From assembly GCF_020594515.1 (NCBI RefSeq), contig NZ_JAJCTH010000015.1:62001-126000 (forward strand): a stretch of DNA of 64,000 bases, read 5' to 3'. This DNA comes from Rhodoferax sp. U2-2l (GTDB lineage: Bacteria > Pseudomonadota > Gammaproteobacteria > Burkholderiales > Burkholderiaceae_C). Position 1 is the stretch's first letter. Every line of letters begins with the position of its first letter. A program made the translations under genes and the position numbers. Shown here piece by piece: positions 36,404-44,619 of this stretch. The notes under the pieces are model-generated. The model made no database searches, was not told the origin of the DNA, and was given only the letters and a program-made list of their open reading frames with translations.

Positions 36404-37864
36404 TCAATACTTGATCATCACGTTGCGCAGCTCGGTGTAGAACTCCAGCGAGTGCACGCCGCCCTCGCGCCCGATGCCCGACTGCTTGGAGCCGCCAAAC
36501 GGGGTGCGCAGGTCGCGCAGGAACCAGCTGTTGATCCAGCACAGGCCCACTTCGATCTGCGTGGCCAGGCGGCTGGCGCGGCTGATGTCCTGCGTGTAGA
36601 TCGAGGTGGCCAGGCCGTACTTGGTGTCATTGGCCATGCGCACGGCTTCTTCCTCAGAATCAAACGGCTGGATGTGGCAGCACGGGCCAAAAATTTCTTC
36701 ACGCACCACGCTGGCCGTCTCGGGCAGGCCGGTCCAGATGGTCGGCTCGACCCAGCAGCCGTCTTTCAGGTCGTCGGGCATGTCGGGCACACCGCCGCCA
36801 AAGACGATATTGGCGCCCTCTTCCTTGGCTTTGGCGTAGTAAGACAGCACTTTTTTCTGGTGAATCTTGCTGACCAGCGGGCCGATCTTGGTGTCATGGT
36901 CAAACGGGCGGCCGGGCTTCATCTGCTCGGCCTTGACTTTCAGGGCGGCGACAAACTTCTCAAAAATCGGGCGCTCCACATACACGCGCTCGGTGCCCAG
37001 GCAGACCTGGCCGCAGTTCTCAAACACCGAGCGGGTGACGGTGTTGACGGCGTTCTCGAAGTCGCAGTCGGCAAACACCACGGCGGCGTTTTTGCCACCG
37101 AGTTCCAAAGACACCGGGCGGATGCCGTCCGCACCGGCTTTCATGATGGCGGTGCCGGTTTTGGTTTCACCGGTGAAGGTGATGCCGTTGACGCCTTGGT
37201 GGGCGGTGAGGAAGGCGCCAGCCGAGTTCTGCCCAAAGCCGTTGACGACGTTGTAGACGCCCGGGGGCACGCCGACCTTGTTCATGACTTCACCCAGCAG
37301 CGTGGCGGTGCTGGGGGTGGCTTCAGAAGGTTTGACGACCACGGTGTTGCCACACGCCATGGCCGGTCCGCATTTCCAGGTCATCAGCAAGAGCGGCAGG
37401 TTCCACGGACAGATGATGGCAATCACCCCGCGTGGCGTGCGCACGCCATAAGAGCGGGCGGTCTTGCCGTCCGGGGTGCGCATCTCGAACGACTCGGTCG
37501 AGACGTTTTTGATGGTGTCGGTGAATATCTTGAAGTTGGCAGCACCGCGCGGGATGTCGATGTGGGATGCCAGGTGTGCGGGTTTGCCGGTGTCGGCAAT
37601 TTCGGCTTGCAGGAAGTCGTCAAAGCGGTGGTTGATCTCGGCCACCAGGCCGTCGAGCATGGCGCAGCGGTCCACCACCGAGAGCTTGCCCCAGGGGCCG
37701 TGCAACGCGGCACGGGCGGCAGCCACGGCGGCGTCGACTTCGGGTTGACCGGCTTCATACACCATACCGATCAGGCTGTTGTCGACCGGGTTGCGTTTCT
37801 CGTAAGTCTTACCGCTGACGTTGGTAACGTACTGGCCGTTGATGAAGTTCTTGATTTCTTTCAT
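36404..37864 (-). CDS. dmpC: 2-hydroxymuconic semialdehyde dehydrogenase
   Basis: A 486-residue aldehyde dehydrogenase oxidising the catechol ring-cleavage product to 2-hydroxymuconate with NAD. The catalytic Glu is in LELGGKNAAVVF (~255) and the Cys in ENCGQVCLGTERVYV (~290). AGGAAGAG precedes the ATG. It is followed 11 bases later by dmpD. A gap of about 100 bases separates it from the GlcG-like gene upstream. Confidence 0.95.
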   Translation of the reverse strand: MKEIKNFINGQYVTNVSGKTYEKRNPVDNSLIGMVYEAGQPEVDAAVAAARAALHGPWGKLSVVDRCAMLDGLVAEINHRFDDFLQAEIADTGKPAHLASHIDIPRGAANFKIFTDTIKNVSTESFEMRTPDGKTARSYGVRTPRGVIAIICPWNLPLLLMTWKCGPAMACGNTVVVKPSEATPSTATLLGEVMNKVGVPPGVYNVVNGFGQNSAGAFLTAHQGVNGITFTGETKTGTAIMKAGADGIRPVSLELGGKNAAVVFADCDFENAVNTVTRSVFENCGQVCLGTERVYVERPIFEKFVAALKVKAEQMKPGRPFDHDTKIGPLVSKIHQKKVLSYYAKAKEEGANIVFGGGVPDMPDDLKDGCWVEPTIWTGLPETASVVREEIFGPCCHIQPFDSEEEAVRMANDTKYGLATSIYTQDISRASRLATQIEVGLCWINSWFLRDLRTPFGGSKQSGIGREGGVHSLEFYTELRNVMIKY

Positions 37865-37962
37865 GGTCCACTCTTCCTAAAGTGGCGCGTTGGCAAAAGC
37901 CTGGCGCCGTTAACGTGAAATAACTTTCATGGCCCGCAGGGTTGCCACCCGGGCCAGGAAAG

Positions 37963-38394
37963 TCAGCTGCTCAAACCGATCGCAGCCAACCCCGCTTGGG
38001 CACAGGCCTCGTCTTGTTCTTCGGAGCCACCCGAGACGCCAATGCCGCCCACGCGCTGCCCCGCCTCGACGATGGGCAAGCCACCACCAAACGCCACAAA
38101 ACGGGGGCGGCGCACGATGCCTTCGCGCACCGCGTCGGAATGCTGCTGCAGCGCGGCATGCCACTGGCTGGTCGGCAAACCAAAACTGGCCGCCGTGTAC
38201 GCCTTGTCGATGGCGATGTCGATCGAGTGCAAAAACGCGCCAGGCATGCGCAAAAACGCCGCCAGGTTGCCACCCACATCGACCACCGCCACGTTGATGC
38301 GAATACCCAGCTGGTCGGCATGCTGCACGGCGGCGTGCACCGCTGTGGCGGCGGCATCCCAGCCCACCACCGATTGGGCAACTGCGACCTGCAT
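37963..38394 (-). CDS. GlcG/HbpS-family (DUF336) protein in the meta operon
   Basis: A 143-residue protein with the DUF336 pattern GIRINVAVVDVGGNLAAFLRMPGA (~30-55) and GGGLPIV...GGIGVSGGSEEQDEACAQAGL (~103-137). The family includes heme-binding HbpS and unknown partners often found in aromatic degradation clusters. Its start overlaps the stop of the preceding catechol dioxygenase gene (TGATG), so it is translationally coupled. The function in the pathway is not known; it may protect or maintain the dioxygenase. Confidence 0.85.
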   Translation of the reverse strand: MQVAVAQSVVGWDAAATAVHAAVQHADQLGIRINVAVVDVGGNLAAFLRMPGAFLHSIDIAIDKAYTAASFGLPTSQWHAALQQHSDAVREGIVRRPRFVAFGGGLPIVEAGQRVGGIGVSGGSEEQDEACAQAGLAAIGLSS

Positions 38395-39320
38395 CAGCTC
38401 ACCACGCTCAGGAAAGCGCTGTTGAGTTTGCGGTCGTGGTAAAAAATGCCGCGGCCGACTTCGTCCCAGGTCCAGGTGATGGGGTGCATGTCGGGGTAGT
38501 GGTCATAACCGCCGCAGAAGGTCTCCAGCCGGTTGCCCGACGGGTCGAAGAAATATATCGTCGTGCCTTGGGTGATGCCGTGGCGCGTCGGGCCGATGTC
38601 GATGCTGACGCGGTTGATGCTCATGATGTCGGCGGCGCGCAGCACCTGCTCCCAGCTGGCGAGCTGGAACGAGATGTGGTGCAACTTGTCATCTTCCGCA
38701 TGGCGCACCATGGCCACGTCATGCGCCTTGGCACTGCAGGTCAGCCAGACCGCCAGGTCGGTGGCGCCGTCTTCGAGCTTGACACGCTCCACCAGGTTAA
38801 AGCCCAACACGTCTTCAAAAATCTTGCGCGAGCCGTCGATGTCGCCACCGTACAGCAGGGCGTGGTCCATGCGGATCGGGCGGATTCCCTTGCCGTCGAT
38901 CACGTCGACCTCGGGGTCGGTGTAGCCCATGCCGTTGCCGACATCAGTTTTGTCAGCGTACAGCTCCAGCGTGTGGCCGGTCGGGATCTTGAAGCGCACG
39001 CGCTCGCCGGTCTCCAGCATCTCACCGGCGGGCAGGCGCTCGGTGGCCACACCGTGGGCCTTGAGCTTGGCTTCCAGGTCATCGAGCGTGGCTTGGTTGA
39101 GCACCTTGTAGCCCAGGAAGTCCATCCCGGCGCGGTCGGCCTGGCGCAACACGATGCTGTTGTGGTCACGCTCGGCGCGGGTCTTGAAGTAGACGCGGCC
39201 CGAGGCATCGCGTCCAGTCTCCAGCAAGCCCATCACGTCGGTATAAAACTTGACCGACTCGTCCATGTCGAGCACGCGAAGCTGGGCGTGGCCGGGACGC
39301 AAAACACCTGTCATTGCCAT
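38394..39320 (-). CDS. dmpB: catechol 2,3-dioxygenase (XylE/DmpB type)
   Basis: A 308-residue extradiol dioxygenase cleaving catechol to 2-hydroxymuconic semialdehyde. Two vicinal-oxygen-chelate domains. The iron ligands are His in RMDHALLYG (~152), His in KLHHISFQL (~213) and Glu in PSGNRLETFCGGY (~264). It resembles the XylE/DmpB subfamily, whereas a second, different catechol 2,3-dioxygenase is encoded at 41824. A ferredoxin gene for its reactivation lies just upstream. Confidence 0.94.
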   Translation of the reverse strand: MAMTGVLRPGHAQLRVLDMDESVKFYTDVMGLLETGRDASGRVYFKTRAERDHNSIVLRQADRAGMDFLGYKVLNQATLDDLEAKLKAHGVATERLPAGEMLETGERVRFKIPTGHTLELYADKTDVGNGMGYTDPEVDVIDGKGIRPIRMDHALLYGGDIDGSRKIFEDVLGFNLVERVKLEDGATDLAVWLTCSAKAHDVAMVRHAEDDKLHHISFQLASWEQVLRAADIMSINRVSIDIGPTRHGITQGTTIYFFDPSGNRLETFCGGYDHYPDMHPITWTWDEVGRGIFYHDRKLNSAFLSVVS

Positions 39321-39337
39321 GTTGCATGTCTCCAGTA

Positions 39338-39679
39338 TCAGGTTGAGGGAGAGAGGACGCCTGCCGGTTCAACCACCCCGCAAACGCTTTTTTTCATCGG
39401 CCCCATCACCCGCAACAACAGGTCGCTGGTGGGTTTGATGCGACAGGCCAGCACGCAGCCGCTGGCTTCTTCTTCGGCACTGATGTGCGCACGGCTCATC
39501 ACCCGCTTGGTGTAGCTGCCGCTGAGAATCTGCACCTTGCAGACGCCACAGTCACCGCCGCGGCAGCCCACCGGAATCCCTTTCTTGCCCAGCGATTCCA
39601 TGCCTTCGAGCACGCTGCGGGTGTCGGTGCAGCGGTAGCTGCTGCCGTCGTTTTCAATGTGGATGGTGTAGCTTGGCAT
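39338..39679 (-). CDS. XylT/DmpQ-like [2Fe-2S] ferredoxin
   Basis: A 113-residue chloroplast-type ferredoxin. The ligands are in PVGCRGGDCGVCKVQI (C-X4/5-C-X2-C, ~39-47), with a fourth in CVLACRIKP (~79). XylT-type ferredoxins re-reduce the active-site iron of catechol 2,3-dioxygenase after inactivation by substituted catechols. It lies 17 bases before the dioxygenase gene and 9 after the LysR gene. Confidence 0.9.
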   Translation of the reverse strand: MPSYTIHIENDGSSYRCTDTRSVLEGMESLGKKGIPVGCRGGDCGVCKVQILSGSYTKRVMSRAHISAEEEASGCVLACRIKPTSDLLLRVMGPMKKSVCGVVEPAGVLSPST

Positions 39680-39688
39680 GATGCGTGT

Positions 39689-40600
39689 TCAGCGAACCGG
39701 TGGGAGGGAGGCGCTTTGCGGCCGGAATTGGCGCACGGTGTCCAGGAAAGCGGCCAGCACCGGCGAGGCATCATCCCGGCGGTACAGGCACACCAGTTCC
39801 ACCGTGGGCGCCGGGTCGGCGTCGAGCGGCCGGTACACCACTCCCGGCAGTTGCAGGCTGCTGGCTGCCTCGGGCGTCACGCACAGGCCAAAACCACTGG
39901 AGACCAGGGCCACCGCGGTGACGACGTCCTTCACTTGCAGCTCCACCTGGGCTTGCAGCCCGGCCATGCGAAACAAAGACAACACGTGGTCCGCAAAGCC
40001 TTCACGGGTGTTGTTGGGGTACAGAATGAGCGGCTGTGCACTGAGCTCGCGCACGCTGATGGCGGCCTGCTGTGCCAGCGGGTGCTCACCGTGCAGCGCC
40101 ACCAGCAGGGGCTCCTGGTACACCGGTTCGACCACCAGGTCCGGCTCGGGCCGGACATGGCGGTTGAAGCCAATGGTCAGACGCCGCTCACGCAATGCCC
40201 GAATTTGTTCGGCCTTGGTTTGTTCATGCAAGCTGATCTTCACCTGGGGGTACAGGCTGCGAAACTGCAACAGCAGACGCGGAATGTGGTGAAAGATGGC
40301 CGAGCCAAAAATGCCCACATCCAAGCGGCCCATTTCACCCCGACCGGCCTGGCCCGCGCGGTCTTTGGCGGCGTCCACCATGCCCAGAATGCGCCGGGCA
40401 TCGTCGAGCAAGGTGCACCCGGCAGCGGTCAGCGCCAAGCCTTTGGGCAGCCGCTCGAACAGGGGCGCGCCGATCTCGTTTTCTATGGCTTGCACCTGGC
40501 GGCTCAAGGGTGGCTGCGAAATGTGCAAGTGCACGGCCGCGCGGCTGAAGTTCAACTCTTCAGCCAACACCACAAAATTTTTCAGCTGCCGCAGGTCCAT
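39689..40600 (-). CDS. LysR-type regulator heading the meta-pathway operon
   Basis: A 303-residue LysR regulator. The N-terminal helix-turn-helix reads LRQLKNFVVLAEELNFSRAA, then LHISQPPLSRQVQAIE. The effector-binding domain follows, with FGSAIFHHIPRLL and FNRHVRPEPDLVVEPVYQEPLLVAL. It resembles regulators of the CatR/BenM class, and its place matches AphT in the aph cluster of Comamonas. It is the first gene of the operon that continues to dmpI, so it probably autoregulates while responding to a pathway intermediate such as muconate or a ring-fission product. Confidence 0.88.
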   Translation of the reverse strand: MDLRQLKNFVVLAEELNFSRAAVHLHISQPPLSRQVQAIENEIGAPLFERLPKGLALTAAGCTLLDDARRILGMVDAAKDRAGQAGRGEMGRLDVGIFGSAIFHHIPRLLLQFRSLYPQVKISLHEQTKAEQIRALRERRLTIGFNRHVRPEPDLVVEPVYQEPLLVALHGEHPLAQQAAISVRELSAQPLILYPNNTREGFADHVLSLFRMAGLQAQVELQVKDVVTAVALVSSGFGLCVTPEAASSLQLPGVVYRPLDADPAPTVELVCLYRRDDASPVLAAFLDTVRQFRPQSASLPPVR

Positions 40601-40740
40601 GGCTCAAACCCCGGACGCGGTGACGCCCAGGGCCTGGATGGCGGTCCGGCGGTCTAGGTGGCTGATTGATTGGCGGCGCATGTTGTCTCTTGGTTGTGGG
40701 GAGATCCCCAGCCGCTGACCCGTGTCCAGCGCTGGGTTGC

Positions 40741-40769
40741 CGGTATCGTAGAAATGCATTGCGATACCG
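40741..40769 (-). promoter_or_regulatory. candidate LysR operator before the meta operon
   Basis: Perfect 8-bp arms CGGTATCG (40741-40748) and CGATACCG (40762-40769) around a 13-base spacer, containing an ATC/GAT dyad of the kind bound by LysR proteins. It is 141 bases upstream of the LysR start. The rest of the 267-base gap to the outer-membrane gene shows no gene. Confidence 0.55.
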
Positions 40770-40867
40770 TCCAATACCATTTTCGAAGCCAAGCTATACC
40801 CCTTTTGCATAGCGCAAGCCGTGCTGCGCCCCCTGGCACCGTCTCGCATCAGGGAGCGTGGCATGAC

Positions 40868-41737
40868 TCAGAAGGCCTTGACGAAGGTGAAGCGCAGGGT
40901 CGAGCCCTTGGCCTGGGGGTTGCTGCCGCCCTTGGCGGAATACTCGTCGTAATAAGCGGCCTTGAGCATCACACCGGCCTCTTTCATCAGCGGGTAAACC
41001 ACCTCCACGCCGATGGCATGGCGCTCGGCGCGGTCGTTGCTGGCGCCCGTTCCCGTGTCGTCGCTGGTCTGCCATTGGTCGTAGCCGACCAGACCCAGCT
41101 GGACGGGGCCAACGGTCTTGCCAATGCCCCACTCCATGGTGACCTGGTCGCCGGGCTCAAACCCACGGTCGTCTTTGGAATTCATCTCGTAGCGCAGCAG
41201 GGCCGAACCACTCCAGCTTTTGGCAGCGTCAAAATAGTAAGTGCCGCCGCCCGTGAGCATGGTGGACTTGTAGCCATTGCCGGGCTTGGAAATCGAATCA
41301 CTGTTGGCGTTGTCAAACCAAAGACCGGCTGCCGCGACCGCATCCCAGTTGCCACCATGCCAGCCCAGCACCAGCGGGCCCAGGTAGACATCACCGATAC
41401 CGGAGCTGGACTCGCCAGCGAAGGCCATCGACTTGCGAATCACCGGCACGATGGCTTCCACGCCGTAGTCGGCACCCAAGACCTTGGTGTTGCTGATGTA
41501 GACAAAGCGGTTGGCCAGCGCGCTGACGGTGCCGGTGTTGCTGCCTGGCAGGCTGGTTTCGCTGCCGGGCGCGCGCAGCTCGTCAATGCTGTAGTTCACC
41601 AGGTAACCCAGGTAATACATGCCGGGTGGCGGCACGCTGGCGGCCTGGATGCCTTCAACGCCGGGCACGTAATGCCCGCCTGCGGTGGCGCACACGCTGG
41701 CCACGGTGGCCAGGGCGGCTAGAACGATTTTTTTCAT
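40868..41737 (-). CDS. phenol/meta-pathway outer-membrane channel protein
   Basis: A 289-residue exported protein. The signal peptide is MKKIVLAALATVASVCATAG. The mature part has alternating polar/aromatic beta strands (GMYYLGYLVNYSIDELRAPG, KSTMLTGGGTYYFDAAKSWS) and a C-terminal Phe (RFTFVKAF), as in the MetA-pathway-of-phenol-degradation family of outer-membrane proteins. It probably lets phenol or other hydrophobic aromatics cross the outer membrane. It is the last gene of the phenol hydroxylase operon, separated by 86 bases from the dioxygenase. Confidence 0.88.
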   Translation of the reverse strand: MKKIVLAALATVASVCATAGGHYVPGVEGIQAASVPPPGMYYLGYLVNYSIDELRAPGSETSLPGSNTGTVSALANRFVYISNTKVLGADYGVEAIVPVIRKSMAFAGESSSGIGDVYLGPLVLGWHGGNWDAVAAAGLWFDNANSDSISKPGNGYKSTMLTGGGTYYFDAAKSWSGSALLRYEMNSKDDRGFEPGDQVTMEWGIGKTVGPVQLGLVGYDQWQTSDDTGTGASNDRAERHAIGVEVVYPLMKEAGVMLKAAYYDEYSAKGGSNPQAKGSTLRFTFVKAF

Positions 41738-41823
41738 GCTTGTGTGGTTCAAAAAATGGGGGGACAAAAAACATGGGCCGCCACGCCACTCGGGGGCGCG
41801 GCGGGATGACACCGGTCAGGGAA

Positions 41824-42768
41824 TCAGGTGTACACCTCGGTGAAGGACGGCACCATCTCACCCGTGTGGTAAAAAATGCCGCTGCCCAGATGCGATTCGT
41901 CCCAGGTGGTCACAGGCCGGTCGCGCTGCGCCAGGTAACCCAAACCGGCAAAGGTTTCGTTGCGGTTGCCGCTTGGATCGAAGAAATAAATGGTCTCGCC
42001 GCGGGTGATGCCATGGCGGGTGGGGGCCACGTCGATGCGGGTCTTGGTCTTGGCCATCACATCGGCAGACTTCAGGATGTCGTGCCACGAATCCAGGAAG
42101 AAAGCGATGTGGTGCAGACCCATGCGCGGACCCGCCACAAAAGCAATGTCGTGCGGCGTGGTGGTGCGCGCCAGCCAGGTGGCGGCCTGCATGTCGCCGT
42201 TCGGGCCGACCAGGACTTGCTCGGTGAGGAAGAAGTCCAGCGCTTCAATGACAAATTGGGTGTTTTCTGCCACCTTGTTGACACCGGCTTCCGGGTTCAT
42301 CTCGCACATCAGCAGGCAGTGGTCGAGCCAATGGGCACCGGCGCCCTTGATGTTGTCCGGCCACGGGTCGGGGTTGTTGGTGCCGACTTCAGTGCCCACG
42401 TACTCTTTCATGGCGTACAGGCGCATCTCATGCCCGCTGGGCAGCTTGAACTGCAGCAAGCGTCCGGTGGACGGCAGCGTGCCTTCGTCCAGGACGGTGG
42501 TGGCAACGCCGTAGGCTTCGACCTTCTTTTGCAGGTCATCGAGGTCGCTGTCTTTTTCGACCTTGTAGGCCACGTGGTTCAGGCCGGCCTGGTCGGAGGG
42601 CGTCAGGATCAGGGAGTATTTGTCCCACTCGTCCCAGCACTTGAGGTACACGTTGCCGTGTTTGTCCTCCATCGTTTTTGTCATACCCAGCACGTTTTCG
42701 TAGTGCTTGAGTGCCGCGGCCATGTCCATCACCTTGATGCTGACGTGACCAATTCGCATGATGCCCAT
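41824..42768 (-). CDS. catechol 2,3-dioxygenase, second type (TbuE/AphB-like)
   Basis: A 314-residue extradiol dioxygenase beginning [29 protein letters not shown]. The iron ligands are His in HWLDHCLLM (~147), His in GLHHIAFFL (~220) and Glu in [11 protein letters not shown] (~270). It differs clearly from the XylE-like enzyme at 38394 and fits the subfamily that accompanies phenol hydroxylases in Ralstonia and Comamonas (TbuE, AphB). Lying directly after the hydroxylase genes, it would be induced together with them and take catechol first. Confidence 0.92.
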   Translation of the reverse strand: MGIMRIGHVSIKVMDMAAALKHYENVLGMTKTMEDKHGNVYLKCWDEWDKYSLILTPSDQAGLNHVAYKVEKDSDLDDLQKKVEAYGVATTVLDEGTLPSTGRLLQFKLPSGHEMRLYAMKEYVGTEVGTNNPDPWPDNIKGAGAHWLDHCLLMCEMNPEAGVNKVAENTQFVIEALDFFLTEQVLVGPNGDMQAATWLARTTTPHDIAFVAGPRMGLHHIAFFLDSWHDILKSADVMAKTKTRIDVAPTRHGITRGETIYFFDPSGNRNETFAGLGYLAQRDRPVTTWDESHLGSGIFYHTGEMVPSFTEVYT

Positions 42769-42792
42769 TGCTGTCTCCTTGTGGTTAAAAAA

Positions 42793-43140
42793 TCAGGCGT
42801 TTGCCGTGCTGGCAAAGCCTTTACAAAACGGCTTCTCAAACTTGCCTGTCACCTCCAGCCGAACGGCGGTGACCGGGGCGACACGGCAGGCCAGGGTGAA
42901 GCCCGCGGCCTCCTCCTCGGCGCTGACATGGGCGCGACTGATGGGGCCCAGCGACTGGCACGCCCCCTCGACGATGTGGACCTTGCAGACGCCGCAGCCA
43001 CCATTGACGCAGCCCACCGGGATGCCTTTGCGACCCAGGCGCAACATGGCTTGCAACAAACTCTCGTCATGGGCGCAGGGGAAGGTTTCGCCGGTCTGCA
43101 CCACGTGCACCGGCACTTTGGGGCGGGTATCAAAGAACAT
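42793..43140 (-). CDS. dmpQ: [2Fe-2S] ferredoxin of the phenol hydroxylase operon
   Basis: A 115-residue chloroplast-type ferredoxin with ligands in PVGCVNGGCGVCKVHIVEGAC (~44-52) and FTLACRVAP (~82). It corresponds to DmpQ/AphQ and probably reactivates the catechol 2,3-dioxygenase encoded 25 bases downstream. A paralogue precedes the other dioxygenase at 38394, so each dioxygenase has its own ferredoxin. Confidence 0.9.
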   Translation of the reverse strand: MFFDTRPKVPVHVVQTGETFPCAHDESLLQAMLRLGRKGIPVGCVNGGCGVCKVHIVEGACQSLGPISRAHVSAEEEAAGFTLACRVAPVTAVRLEVTGKFEKPFCKGFASTANA

Positions 43141-43149
43141 GGCCGCTCC

Positions 43150-44214
43150 TCACACGCGCTTGAACAAGGGGCTGCGCTGCTGGTTGGCATCGGCCGCCGA
43201 GAGGAACTTCTCGGTGAAGATGTCGCGCTCAAACAGGCGCCCTTGCATCAGGGTGGCAATGCAGGCCTCGATCATCACCGGTGGGCCACACAGATAGGCC
43301 TGGGTGCCGGAGAAGTCGCCCGAAAAATGCGCCTTGGCCACCTCGTGCACAAAACCTTGCGCACCCTGCCAGCCAGCCGCTTGGGCGGTGTCAGACAGCG
43401 CCGGCACGTAGGTGAAATTGGCGTGCTGCGCCGCCAGCGCACGAAACTCGGCGTCGTAATACAACTCGTCGGGCGTGCGCTGGCCGTACACCAGGGTGAT
43501 GGGCAGCGTGCTGCCGCCACCAAGCAGGTCCAGAATCATGGAACGCGGGCTGGACAGGCCAGACCCACCGGCAAAAAAGACCACCGGTTTGGCCGCAGAC
43601 TTGCGCACAAAAAAGCGGCCATAGGGGCCAGAGATGCGCAACGCGTCACCCGGCTTCAACTGCTCATGCAGCCAGGTGGTGCCCGCGCCCCCTGGGAGGA
43701 TGCGTACGTTGAGTTCCACTTCGCCGGTGGCTTGTACCTGGGCAGGTGAGTTGGCAATCGAAAACGCGCGACCACCTTCGACGCCGGGAATCACCACCTG
43801 CACATACTGCCCCGCCTGGAAGTGCAGCGGCTGCCCCAGCTTGAGAAAAATGGCCTTGATGGTGGGGGTGAGCACCTCGATGCGCGACACCACGCAGTCA
43901 AAGTCCCGCACGGCAATGATTTCGGCGTCAGGCTCTTCGTCGATGTCCGCTTCGATGCAGGCATCGCTTTGCAGCGTGGCGCAGCAGGCCAGCGTCTTGC
44001 CGGCATCGCGCTCGAAGTCCATCAGGGCGAACGGGTTGGCGTGGCCATGGTCGACCTCACCCTCGCTGACTTGCACTTTGCAGGTGCCGCACAAACCATG
44101 CCCGCAGGCGTGCGGGATGTAAATGCCCTGGCGCAGCGCTGCATCCAGCAGCGTCTGGCCTTCTTCCACCTCAATGGTGGCGCCCAGCGGTTCGATCGTC
44201 AGTTCATAACTCAT
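43150..44214 (-). CDS. dmpP: phenol hydroxylase reductase component (P5)
   Basis: A 354-residue reductase, the DmpP size, with start MSYELTIEPLG at 44214. The N-terminal [2Fe-2S] domain has ACGHGLCGTCKV (~36-45) and LACCATL (~76). An FAD domain (GGRAFSIANSP) and an NAD-binding domain (FFAGGSGLSSPRSMILDLL) follow. It passes electrons from NADH to the oxygenase diiron centre. Confidence 0.94.
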   Translation of the reverse strand: MSYELTIEPLGATIEVEEGQTLLDAALRQGIYIPHACGHGLCGTCKVQVSEGEVDHGHANPFALMDFERDAGKTLACCATLQSDACIEADIDEEPDAEIIAVRDFDCVVSRIEVLTPTIKAIFLKLGQPLHFQAGQYVQVVIPGVEGGRAFSIANSPAQVQATGEVELNVRILPGGAGTTWLHEQLKPGDALRISGPYGRFFVRKSAAKPVVFFAGGSGLSSPRSMILDLLGGGSTLPITLVYGQRTPDELYYDAEFRALAAQHANFTYVPALSDTAQAAGWQGAQGFVHEVAKAHFSGDFSGTQAYLCGPPVMIEACIATLMQGRLFERDIFTEKFLSAADANQQRSPLFKRV

Positions 44215-44262
44215 GGTCTTTTTGGAGGGTTCAGGTTTCAAATGGTGCTGAAGCGGCATCCC

Positions 44263-44619
44263 TTAGCTGCAGGAGCCGTTCAGGCCGGTGAGCCCTGGGG
44301 TTCTGAAGCGGATGGCGTCCTTGTGCTGCAGGCCGTTTTCTGCCAGCGACTTGGCGGGGTCGGGCTGCCAGGGTTCACCCGACTTGAACCACTGCACGGT
44401 GTCCCAGTCGATCTTGGCAAAGTCGGGGTGAACACCGTACATGGTCGGCAGCACCGCAGCACTCAGCGCGCCAAACGGCGTGTCGGGCGGCAATGGCAAG
44501 GCGAAGGGGGCGCAAAACATCAGGTGGTCTTCCCAGCCGATGAAGAGCAGTGGCGCGGGGAAGTTTTCGCGCACGTCCTTGGCCGGAAAGTTGTAGGGTT
44601 TGATTGATTTGACGCTCAT
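44263..44619 (-). CDS. dmpO: phenol hydroxylase small oxygenase subunit (P4)
   Basis: A 118-residue gamma subunit with the DmpO pattern SIKPYNFPAKDVRENFPAPLLFIGWEDHLMFCAPFALPLP and DFAKIDWDTVQWFKSGEPW. Its start overlaps the stop of the P3 gene. It is part of the (alpha-beta-gamma)2 oxygenase core. Confidence 0.93.
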   Translation of the reverse strand: MSVKSIKPYNFPAKDVRENFPAPLLFIGWEDHLMFCAPFALPLPPDTPFGALSAAVLPTMYGVHPDFAKIDWDTVQWFKSGEPWQPDPAKSLAENGLQHKDAIRFRTPGLTGLNGSCS

